Assembly (NCBI GenBank): GCA_045612485.1
Contig: JAZKZE010000120.1
Coordinates: 1 to 61,133, forward strand
Direction of reading: 5' to 3'
Source: RGIG5327 sp045612485
GTDB lineage: Bacteria > Verrucomicrobiota > Lentisphaeria > Victivallales > UBA1829
DNA length: 61,133 nt
The position numbers and the translations under genes were made by a program. The notes below the pieces were generated by a model. That model was given only the letters and a program-made list of their open reading frames with translations, had not been told where the DNA came from and did no database searches. Shown in pieces: positions 52,023 through 59,977 of this stretch (positions are counted from its first letter, which is position 1; each line of letters starts with the position of its first letter).

Positions 52023-53549
52023 TTACTCCTTGATTTCAAATGTATTTCTGCCGGCTTTGACAGCGTAGGATCTTTCATATACAACAAGTGAAAAATCTTT
52101 GTCGGAAGAAATTTTTATTTCACCATTTTCATATAAAAGATCTGCTGTGATATCGCCGAACTGATAAGAATTTACACCAAGTTTCCCTTTGGAGTTTTCC
52201 GGAATATCCCAGAAAAGGGTGTTATTAAAGGCATCCGCTTTTCTTATGCCGATAACATTTTCAATAAACAGGGAAATGGGGGCAAGAGCTGACCAGCCGC
52301 AGAAATCCTGCCGCACTGTTTTCCAGGGGCGACTGCAGGAATGGGAAGGCTCGTAACTGTTGGGGGCATAACACTCCCAGATGGTGTGGGGAGTATAGTT
52401 TTGATATGTTATGCTCATGTGTTCCAGAATTTTAAGCGATAACTCTCTTGCAAGATCTTTCATGCCGTATTTTTCAATAGCCTTGATACTCATATAAGCA
52501 GTTGGCACCCACATGGCACCCCGCCAATAAAGACCGTGTTCACTATTGAAATCTGCATCATCTCTGGCAAGAGTCACGCAAGGGACTTTTCCGCCGAGTT
52601 TTGCCGGATCTGCAAGATATTTTGCCATTCTCACCGCTCTGTCCAGCGGGGCAACCTCCGCAAGAAGCACCCAGAAGGAGGCGGGAGTCATTACTTTCAC
52701 CTTTTCATTGGTGGCTGCAACGATATCATAATAAAACCCGTCTTCTTCATCCCAGTACAATGTATTGATCTTCTCTTTGAGAAACTCATACTTTTCCTGC
52801 CAGACTTTTTCCAACTCTTTTTCCTGAAGGATCTTTGCTGTTTTTGTTATATACAGCGCACTTAACGCCTGCTGTGCAATGGCATCCACCCAGAGAATAT
52901 GTTTGTTATCCGGTCTGTTTACAGTTGTAGGTGTACTTCTTCTTCCTCTGGGAGTGTTATCCATACCGGAGCGGCCGCCTTCCCAGAAATACCCGTTTTC
53001 ATGTTTTTTCCAGCAGGTTACAGCCCGGATCATTGGGGGATGCGTTCCGTATTCAGTCAAATTTTCAAGATAATCAAAATGTTTCTGAAGATACTGTTTT
53101 TCCAACAGAAGCGTTTTCAAATGTTCTTTATCCCCGCTCATCAGGAGATTTTCATATTCCGTCCAGGCGAATAACGGCGGATTATCCGCTATATGGATAC
53201 AGAACTGTATTCCCTCCGGGAGTTCCGGATGGGGAAGCCGGGGAAGAGTTGCCCCGTCATGCAATACTTTATAAAAGTTCTGCAAAGATTCCACTCCCGG
53301 AAAACGATCCTGGGCATATTTGCAGAAAAGTACCATAAAGCAGGTATCCCAAATCCATATATCATAGGGGGATGCCGCTTCATCCATATAGGGAGTAGCA
53401 GGCAGGCCCGGTACATCTTTAATATGATCATGGGCAAGGGCCCAGGCTTTTTCATAAAGAGGGATAAAATCTTTATGGGCATCACAAACAGGCCGGGGAA
53501 TACTTTTCTGCCAGTCTTTTGCGGAAGTGAAATTTTTTTCCCTTTTCAT
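52023..53549 (-). CDS. GH63/trehalase-like (alpha/alpha)6-barrel glycosidase
   Basis: A 508-residue (alpha/alpha)6-barrel hydrolase. Supporting blocks are SPYDIWIWDTCFMVLFCKYA, GYFWEGGRSGMDNTPRG, LYWDEEDGFYYDIV, LYWRGAMWVPTAYMSIKAIE and FCGWSALAPISLFIENVIG, matching the GH63/GH37-like pattern with Asp in the W-D-T/S and M-D-N-T motifs. A small C-terminal sandwich follows. It is a paralogue of the enzyme at 44389, though diverged. No signal peptide. GGAGTAAATA overlaps the upstream gene end, so it is translationally linked to the esterase. Confidence 0.78.
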   Translation of the reverse strand: MKREKNFTSAKDWQKSIPRPVCDAHKDFIPLYEKAWALAHDHIKDVPGLPATPYMDEAASPYDIWIWDTCFMVLFCKYAQDRFPGVESLQNFYKVLHDGATLPRLPHPELPEGIQFCIHIADNPPLFAWTEYENLLMSGDKEHLKTLLLEKQYLQKHFDYLENLTEYGTHPPMIRAVTCWKKHENGYFWEGGRSGMDNTPRGRRSTPTTVNRPDNKHILWVDAIAQQALSALYITKTAKILQEKELEKVWQEKYEFLKEKINTLYWDEEDGFYYDIVAATNEKVKVMTPASFWVLLAEVAPLDRAVRMAKYLADPAKLGGKVPCVTLARDDADFNSEHGLYWRGAMWVPTAYMSIKAIEKYGMKDLARELSLKILEHMSITYQNYTPHTIWECYAPNSYEPSHSCSRPWKTVRQDFCGWSALAPISLFIENVIGIRKADAFNNTLFWDIPENSKGKLGVNSYQFGDITADLLYENGEIKISSDKDFSLVVYERSYAVKAGRNTFEIKE

Positions 53550-53552
53550 TAT

Positions 53553-55529
53553 TTACTCCATAAATTCCAGCGTACATTTTGTTCCGGAAGATTCTGCAAG
53601 AGATTCACTTGCCTGCTGCATGGAAGAAAATTCTTCCTGTGTCAGGCGTGTTCCGTCGCCGTGAACCGGAGCATACAATGCTACTTTCCCATTTGCAAGG
53701 GCAATAAAGTCTGTTACATCCCCATACAAAAGAATATCCGGAACGGCAAGGGCAAGTGTCGCCGCAGGAAGGGTATAATTGGAGGAAACAAGATCAAGGG
53801 AAATGACACTTCCTTCCAGAATACATTTTTCCGCTTTTCCGGAAAGGGAAGAAGCACACAAAGAGGCGATCCCCGCATCTCTTATGCCGCCAAAAACAAA
53901 GGATTTGCAATCAAGATTTTCTTTAGCCCAATCTGCAATAAGGTTATACTGCTGTGTCCAGACTCCCAGAAGAGAAAAGCCCAGCCATGCACAGAAACGG
54001 GTAAGATTGTGGTAATCCGGGTGCGCCCAAAGGGAGAAGGAGTTATCGTAGGTTTCTCCGCTTCCGTAGGGATCAAAAATAATGATGGAATCATTATTCT
54101 GCATCGCTTCTTTGAAAATACGGCTGGATGCAACGATCTGTTTATCTTTGTCAGAAGCAAGAATATAACACTTTTCAGAAGTTCCTCTCTTGAAAAGGAC
54201 AGGGGTCATCACATCTCCGCTGTCCAGGACGAATCTTGCCCAGGCTTCTTTATCCGGAAGCCGGGTAAAAGAGTTGAGTTGGAGTTTCTTATTGCCCACA
54301 AGGACTTTTTCAAGAGCTTTTCTTGCGGAAACAGGATCGGTATTTTCTTTTCTCTTTTCTGCAAGAAGGACAGCTTTGTCGCTTGTCCATTTACGCATAC
54401 TTTTCAATTTTTCCGGCTTTTTCCCGGCTTCATAGACCATAAGATCTTCTTCCGGGAGAGGAATATAATCCGGTACTTTCCTTGCATTTCCATGTCCGAT
54501 GCCTTTCAAATGCAGATCAAAAAATCCTATGGCACTTTCCAGATTTTCCGGCCAATAGCCATGACCTCCGGCAAAGATCTGGTTTTCCAGATTTGCATCC
54601 ACGCCGTATGCCTGAAAGACTTTTCTTGCTTCATTGAAGGTATTCAGCATTTCCCGGGGGGAAAAACATTCTCCGTCCTCATTGGCAGAACAGATCTTGA
54701 TGGCACGGGGAGCAACAAGGGCGATCACCCCTGCTTCTTCGGTAAAATTCAATCCGCCGGGCATAAGTTCACAAAAACAGTTTGCACTGCGGACGTAGGA
54801 ATCATAACTTCCCACACTGCAAACAGGGACTGCTGCCTTGACTCTCTCATCCAGTGCCGCTATATACATGGTCTGATTTCCGCCGCCGGAAGCTCCGGTC
54901 ACCCCGATCTTTTCCCCGTCAACATAAGGAAGAGACTGCAAAAGATCTACGGCACGCATATTGTCGGCAACCTGGACTCCCATCAGAGTTTCCCCCACAT
55001 TCAGAAGTGACGCTCCCAGAAACATTCCGTGGTACTCAAATTTTCCATGAATACTTGCCCGTTCACCGGCACCGAAAGCATCCACAGTAAGGCACACATA
55101 CCCTTCTTTTGCCAGAATGTGACCTCTTGCCTGCACTCTTGCGGCAATTTTTCCCTGGGACCAGTGCCCATGCACATTGACAACAGCAGGGAAAGGTCCT
55201 TCTCCATCAGGTACATACAAATTTGCTGTCACATAACGGTCAGCAGATGCCCGGAAAGATATTTTCTTAATGGTGAACCCATCCTGTCTGATACTTCCTG
55301 TTTCTTCATAATCCAGAGGAAGAGAATGATCTACTTTCAATTTCATTGCGGAAGCAATGTTGTTATAAAGCGTTTTCCGCATTTTTTCCCATTCTGCCTT
55401 ATCTTCCGGCAGCTGGAAGATCCCGGCTCTTTTTGCCGCATCCAATTGCAGGGGATTGATCACATATTTGGAATAGTTTTTATTCCATACTTTGGGCAGG
55501 GGAAATTCCGTTCTATTGATGGCACTCAT
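53553..55529 (-). CDS. alpha/beta-hydrolase, acetylxylan esterase-like
   Basis: A 658-residue protein. The catalytic domain at about 85-360 is an alpha/beta hydrolase: VVNVHGHWSQGK, then the nucleophile Ser214 in GVTGASGGGNQT, and a probable catalytic His in IFAGGHGYWPENLE. This resembles acetylxylan esterase/dienelactone-hydrolase-like enzymes. A second region at about 390-650 (YILASDKDKQIVASSRIF; CKSFVFGGIRDAG) looks like a degenerate hydrolase-type domain. No signal peptide. AAAAGG precedes the start. Probable deacetylation of imported sugars. Confidence 0.78.
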   Translation of the reverse strand: MSAINRTEFPLPKVWNKNYSKYVINPLQLDAAKRAGIFQLPEDKAEWEKMRKTLYNNIASAMKLKVDHSLPLDYEETGSIRQDGFTIKKISFRASADRYVTANLYVPDGEGPFPAVVNVHGHWSQGKIAARVQARGHILAKEGYVCLTVDAFGAGERASIHGKFEYHGMFLGASLLNVGETLMGVQVADNMRAVDLLQSLPYVDGEKIGVTGASGGGNQTMYIAALDERVKAAVPVCSVGSYDSYVRSANCFCELMPGGLNFTEEAGVIALVAPRAIKICSANEDGECFSPREMLNTFNEARKVFQAYGVDANLENQIFAGGHGYWPENLESAIGFFDLHLKGIGHGNARKVPDYIPLPEEDLMVYEAGKKPEKLKSMRKWTSDKAVLLAEKRKENTDPVSARKALEKVLVGNKKLQLNSFTRLPDKEAWARFVLDSGDVMTPVLFKRGTSEKCYILASDKDKQIVASSRIFKEAMQNNDSIIIFDPYGSGETYDNSFSLWAHPDYHNLTRFCAWLGFSLLGVWTQQYNLIADWAKENLDCKSFVFGGIRDAGIASLCASSLSGKAEKCILEGSVISLDLVSSNYTLPAATLALAVPDILLYGDVTDFIALANGKVALYAPVHGDGTRLTQEEFSSMQQASESLAESSGTKCTLEFME

Positions 55530-55589
55530 GTAAAAACCTTTTCTTTTTTAATTGAAAAATGTATTTCTGACAATCATTTTCTGCACGAT

Positions 55590-55617
55590 AATATACTTCA
55601 AATTTCCCATCATTCAA
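55590..55617 (-). promoter_or_regulatory. internal promoter before the esterase gene
   Basis: On the minus strand TTGAAT (55617-55612), 16 bp, TATATT (55595-55590), 60 bp before ATG 55529. It would let the esterase, GH63-like and FAD genes be expressed apart from the upstream operon; the 174-bp gap here is the longest in the run. Confidence 0.5.
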
Positions 55618-55703
55618 GTTTTCGGCATATTTTATCATATATTTCCGCCGGAAAAGTGTTTGATTTTCTGAAGCAGCATCTGCAAACAGGATTGTCAGAG
55701 ATT

Positions 55704-56849
55704 TCAGCGGTTGAGTTTTTTCCAGACCTCTTCCAGATCCACGATTTTTCCCTCTCTTGCGGACTGATCCAGGCCCAGAGCAAAAACCGCACTTTCCAGC
55801 CCCTCATTGCCGGAGCATTTCGGAGGAACACCCTGTGACATGGTTGCCCACAGTTCTTTCATAATGTGGTAATCGCCTCCACCGTGACCATCCGCAGCAA
55901 AACTCATCACATGGACGGCATCATCCCCGATTCTTTTGTATTTGATGCTGCGGTCATACAGTTCAAGAATGATGGTTCCTTCCGAGCAGTTGAATCTCAT
56001 TCTGCGTTCCGGAATGGCATTACACATGCTGGCACTGAAAGAAACCTGTACGCCATTACGGTAAAGAGCCGTTCCTGTACTGGTATCCATAAGATCGTTG
56101 TCGTCATTAAAGGCTGTTTCGATCTGGTTGTGACCTCCCCAGTTATTGAAGGCCTCCAAACCGAATTTTTCCTCCATGAAACGGTTTTCCTTTCTGAAAA
56201 CATTTCTGGCCCCGATAAAATGGACTTTAGAGGGGAGGGAAGCACAGAACCAGTTGATGAGATCCAGGTCATGGCAGCATTTTTCCAGAATATGAGGCCC
56301 GGAAAGAGAGGTTTTTCTTCTCCAGTTCCGCATGATATAGCCGCCGTGTCCGGGATCGATATTTTCATTGGCTTCAATGCTTAAAAGTTTCCCGAATGTA
56401 CCGGAATCAAGAAATTCCTTGATTTTCTGATACATGGGGGCATAGCGCAGGACAAAGCCGGTGGCAAAAAGGAGTCCGTTTTTCCTGTGAGCATCATAAA
56501 TTTCCTGACAATCCTCAATACTTGTGGCAAGGGGTTTTTCACTGAAAACGTGTTTGCCTTCTGCAAATGCAGCAAGGATATGTTCTTTATGGAACGCATT
56601 GGGGGAAAATACCATCACCCATTCCACGCCGGGAGTTCTGATTGCTTCCATGTAACTGCCGCACTTACGGAATTTGCTTTTATCCACATTCCAGGTATCT
56701 ACTGTTTTATCCACGATACTGTCAATTGGATCATAGGCGGCAAGGATCTCCACATTTCTTCCGGAATCCCGGAGAAGATTATTGACCACTCCCCTGGAAC
56801 GGGAACCGCAGGCAATAACTGCTACGCCTACTTTTCTTGTGTCTGACAT
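55704..56849 (-). CDS. Gfo/Idh/MocA-family oxidoreductase
   Basis: A 381-residue NAD(P)-dependent oxidoreductase, nearly collinear with the one at 46023: same Rossmann start (VGVAVIACGSRSRGVVNNLL), same FSEKPLATSIEDCQ, same LEKCCHDLDLINWFC and same C-terminal VWKKLNR. Most differences are conservative. The two genes lie in opposite orientations and in clusters that share other paralogues, so they arose by a segmental duplication. AAAAAGGAG precedes ATG 56849. It is 18 bp downstream of the GH29 gene. Confidence 0.88.
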   Translation of the reverse strand: MSDTRKVGVAVIACGSRSRGVVNNLLRDSGRNVEILAAYDPIDSIVDKTVDTWNVDKSKFRKCGSYMEAIRTPGVEWVMVFSPNAFHKEHILAAFAEGKHVFSEKPLATSIEDCQEIYDAHRKNGLLFATGFVLRYAPMYQKIKEFLDSGTFGKLLSIEANENIDPGHGGYIMRNWRRKTSLSGPHILEKCCHDLDLINWFCASLPSKVHFIGARNVFRKENRFMEEKFGLEAFNNWGGHNQIETAFNDDNDLMDTSTGTALYRNGVQVSFSASMCNAIPERRMRFNCSEGTIILELYDRSIKYKRIGDDAVHVMSFAADGHGGGDYHIMKELWATMSQGVPPKCSGNEGLESAVFALGLDQSAREGKIVDLEEVWKKLNR

Positions 56850-56867
56850 GGTATGATATACTCCTTT

Positions 56868-58076
56868 TTATTTCAATTTGAATTTTAAAACGCTGCACAA
56901 GGGATCCACAGGCTTTTCCGGCAATCCCATAAGATGGATTCCGCCTCTTTCCTGACGGAATTCCAATTTTATATCCGTTCCGGCAAAATGGACGCTTTCG
57001 ATTTCTTTTTGCACATCCGGGATGAAAAGTTCCTTTTCCGGATAGTCAATGAGATAACCATAATAACCATCCCCGCCTGCGGCAAGTTTGCAGAACTGAT
57101 TGCCGTTGTTCAGATTTTTTCCGATGACATCCGGTGTATAACGCACATTATAAACCGCATCCGGGTAACGGTTCACCCATTCCCCGATCTTTTGCAGGAG
57201 TTCTTTCTGCCAGGAAGGGATGACCCCATTGGCATCAGGTCCCACATTCAGCAGAAGATTGGTTTCTTTATGCAAAGCCGTAACAAGAAGATTCATCAAA
57301 TGATATTCATCTTTCCTGTAAACCTCATTTTTGAAGTACCCCCAGTGTGCATTGGAATTTCCTCCGAGTGTGAAACAAGCCTCACATAAATGATCCTGTC
57401 CGCTTCCGGAAACACCTTCGGGGGTTGAAAAATCTTCCGGTACGCCGGATCGGTTGTTGATGAGAATATCTTTCTGGAGGGAACGCACCATGGCATTAAG
57501 TTCCTTTGCATGCCAGAAATTTGCCACATCATCTTTTCCATGGTTGACAAGAGAGGGATAACACCACCCGCCATCGTACCAGAGAATATCGATTTTTCCG
57601 TAATTGGTCATCAATTCCCGTACCTGGGCAAAGGTGAGCGCGCGCATTTTTTCCGATTGCTCAAAAGAATCCGTTTCTTTAGGGATCCCGAAACGCCAGT
57701 CACCAAGAGAGTAATACAACCCCACTTTCAAACCGTGTCTGCGGCAGGAATCCACATATTCCGCAACAAAGTCACGGTGGGCAGGAGAATTCATGGAATT
57801 AAAGGCGTCCGCCTTACTGTCAAACATGGCAAAGCCATCATGGTGACAGGTGGTGAATACCATATATTTCATTCCACACTCTCTGGCAAAGGAGCAGAGG
57901 GAATCCATATTGAAATCCTGCGGTTGGAACTTCTGTGCCAATTCTGCATATTTTTCATGGGGGATCCTTTCATGGTACATAGCCCATTCCCCTCTGCCCA
58001 GAACAGAGTATAATCCCCAGTGAACAAAAAGCCCCAATTTGGCTTGCTTAAACCATTTCTGATATTCCTGCAGCAT
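56868..58076 (-). CDS. GH29 alpha-L-fucosidase, cytoplasmic
   Basis: A 402-residue GH29 enzyme, distinct from the one at 23083. Blocks: LFVHWGLYSVLGRGEWAMYH, MVFTTCHHDGFAMFDSKADA, the predicted nucleophile Asp168 in IDILWYDGGW and NLLLNVGPDANGVI. No signal peptide. The C-terminal sandwich is short. AGAGGT precedes ATG 58076. It lies between two Gfo/Idh genes; fucosidase plus dehydrogenases suggests complete use of an imported fucosyl oligosaccharide. Confidence 0.9.
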   Translation of the reverse strand: MLQEYQKWFKQAKLGLFVHWGLYSVLGRGEWAMYHERIPHEKYAELAQKFQPQDFNMDSLCSFARECGMKYMVFTTCHHDGFAMFDSKADAFNSMNSPAHRDFVAEYVDSCRRHGLKVGLYYSLGDWRFGIPKETDSFEQSEKMRALTFAQVRELMTNYGKIDILWYDGGWCYPSLVNHGKDDVANFWHAKELNAMVRSLQKDILINNRSGVPEDFSTPEGVSGSGQDHLCEACFTLGGNSNAHWGYFKNEVYRKDEYHLMNLLVTALHKETNLLLNVGPDANGVIPSWQKELLQKIGEWVNRYPDAVYNVRYTPDVIGKNLNNGNQFCKLAAGGDGYYGYLIDYPEKELFIPDVQKEIESVHFAGTDIKLEFRQERGGIHLMGLPEKPVDPLCSVLKFKLK

Positions 58077-58090
58077 TTATACCTCTGATT

Positions 58091-59275
58091 TTACAGTTTG
58101 ATAACCTGTCCGAGTTCTCTGGAACGCTCCGCAGCTTCCGCAATGGAGGTGGAAAGCATCCCCTGTTCCAGAGTGGAAAGATTTTCTGTTTCGCCTTTTA
58201 CTGCCCGGATGAAACTTTCCAGAAGCAGGGGATCGGCTCCGCCGTGACCGCCCTGGGCTTCCGGCAGTTCATAGGTGACGGTTTCTTTTGTCCAGCGGTC
58301 TGTGATGCGGATGGTTCTTTTATGCAGACTCATCTGTGCTGTGGCACGGTCTCCCGCAATCGTGTAGATTCGTTCGGAAAAACCGCAGACAAAACATTCC
58401 ATGTGACAGGCTTTTGCCCCGTTGGCATATTCCACTATGGCAAAGCCGTTGTCATGAGTGCTTAGATCGGACATATACATACAGGAATCTTTTCTGTATC
58501 CGTCTTCCCTGACTGCCTCTTCATTCCACATTTCCCCTTTTTCCGGGTGGGCATCCTTACAGATCCCGTTTTTCCCGTAATAACAGCAGCTGCAGCCGGG
58601 GCCGACAGGAATATCTTTTTCCAGTTTGAAGGGGATATTTTCCGGACGGAAAACATTCATTGCTGCAAAGCAGGCAACTTTCACCGGTTTGGGGAAGCCC
58701 AGATACCAGTTGAAAATATCAAAGTCATGACTTCCCTTATGGTTCCACAAGCCGCCGCTGTAAGATTTTACACCGTTCCAGCGGGACATATAGGTTCTGC
58801 CGCCATCATAAAATTCCCGGTTTTCAATGAGAAAAATTTTTCCCAGTACCCCTTCATCTATGATTTCTTTCATCTTTTTCAGAACGGGATTGTGCCGGAG
58901 ATTGAAACCGATCATGGCGGTTTTTCCGCTTCTTTTCATTGCGTCGATCACATTCTGACAACCTTTTGCCGTTGTGGCAAGGGGTTTATCAATAAGTACA
59001 TTTACTCCATGATCCAATGCCTTTACTGCACATCTTTCATGTTCTGCATCCGGAGTTGTGATAATGGCACAATCCAGTTCTTCCTTATCCAGCATCTCAT
59101 CCAGATTTGTATAGGTTCTTCCGCCGAGATAACCGGACATGTGTTTCAAGCGTACTATATTTGTATCATGCAAAGCAGTTACTTCACAATCTTCCCTGTC
59201 TTTAAGCATTGCCCCGAAAGAGAGTTTTCCTCTTGCACCGCAGCCAATGATCGCAACTTTCAATTTTTCACTCAT
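58091..59275 (-). CDS. Gfo/Idh/MocA-family oxidoreductase
   Basis: A 394-residue NAD(P)-dependent oxidoreductase of a different subgroup from the 46023/55704 pair. The Rossmann motif is VAIIGCGARGKLSFGAML, then LIDKPLATTAKGCQ. The middle has a cysteine-rich insert (PGCSCCYYGKNGICKDAHPE) that may bind a metal. WNHKGSHDFDIFNWYLGF is the catalytic-region block. AAGGAG precedes ATG 59275, and it follows the atypical pseudopilin by 21 bp. Reaction unknown. Confidence 0.86.
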   Translation of the reverse strand: MSEKLKVAIIGCGARGKLSFGAMLKDREDCEVTALHDTNIVRLKHMSGYLGGRTYTNLDEMLDKEELDCAIITTPDAEHERCAVKALDHGVNVLIDKPLATTAKGCQNVIDAMKRSGKTAMIGFNLRHNPVLKKMKEIIDEGVLGKIFLIENREFYDGGRTYMSRWNGVKSYSGGLWNHKGSHDFDIFNWYLGFPKPVKVACFAAMNVFRPENIPFKLEKDIPVGPGCSCCYYGKNGICKDAHPEKGEMWNEEAVREDGYRKDSCMYMSDLSTHDNGFAIVEYANGAKACHMECFVCGFSERIYTIAGDRATAQMSLHKRTIRITDRWTKETVTYELPEAQGGHGGADPLLLESFIRAVKGETENLSTLEQGMLSTSIAEAAERSRELGQVIKL

Positions 59276-59296
59276 TTTATTATATACTCCTTAATA

Positions 59297-59974
59297 TTAC
59301 AGGTCTGTATTTCCATACTTCAAAAGCCAGAAATTCATGGGGAAAAGCGTTTCTTTGTAAGAATAAAATTCCACGCCGCCATCCAGAAGAAGATAGTTGT
59401 TCATTCCATTGCCATGGTAGCCTTTCTGTGCAGCTGCGGGATAAAGATATTTGCCTTTCTTATCCCAGGAAACAGACAAAGCTCCGCCAATGGTATTTTT
59501 CCCATCGTGATTTTCTGCATACAGAATAACGGTATCCGGGCCGTCAATGGAGGATAATTTTCTTGTGCTTATATAATCATCTCTGTTGTTGTCAAGGTTT
59601 TTTATATCAATGACATAGTGATTGGCACTGTAACTGATTCTTCCTTTGTAGAAAGGATCTTTCTGCATATAAAGAGGCATTTTATTTTTATCCGCAGGAC
59701 AGAGAAATTCTTTGGAAGCATCTTTCAAATAGGGGGAAATGGCAGTTTTCCAGTTTGTTTCCCCGTAGGAGGCATAAGGAAGAAAGCCTTTATTTTCTGC
59801 AACATATTTAAAAGTAGCCTTCCCCATACTGAAAAGGTTTTCCGCACATTTTACAGCAGAAGCATCTCTTTTTGCTTTGCTGATGAAAAAGCCGGAAAGG
59901 GAAAAACTTACAAACATCACGGCAATAACGATGACAAGTTCCGTAAGTGTGAAATATTTTTTATTTTTCTTCAT
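59297..59974 (-). CDS. atypical pseudopilin
   Basis: A 225-residue pseudopilin-like protein. The N-terminus is MKKNKKYFTLTELVIVIAVM: Glu at +5 is present, Tyr precedes the cleavage site, and the hydrophobic stretch departs from the common form. The rest parallels the protein at 43119 (CAENLFSMGKATFKYVAENK; CPADKNKMP) and ends H-GNGMNNYLLL-DG, one residue longer than H-X9-DG. Its ribosome binding site AAAGGAGT overlaps the stop of the upstream DUF4838 gene, so the pair is translationally linked. Confidence 0.8.
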   Translation of the reverse strand: MKKNKKYFTLTELVIVIAVMFVSFSLSGFFISKAKRDASAVKCAENLFSMGKATFKYVAENKGFLPYASYGETNWKTAISPYLKDASKEFLCPADKNKMPLYMQKDPFYKGRISYSANHYVIDIKNLDNNRDDYISTRKLSSIDGPDTVILYAENHDGKNTIGGALSVSWDKKGKYLYPAAAQKGYHGNGMNNYLLLDGGVEFYSYKETLFPMNFWLLKYGNTDL

Positions 59975-59977
59975 TTT

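Noticed and set aside
53193..55010. 605-codon open frame on the plus strand opposite the esterase and GH63-like genes
   Set aside because: It has no recognisable domain, is rich in Phe, Ile, Cys and Arg as antisense frames are, and lies across two genes with clear protein families and ribosome binding sites.
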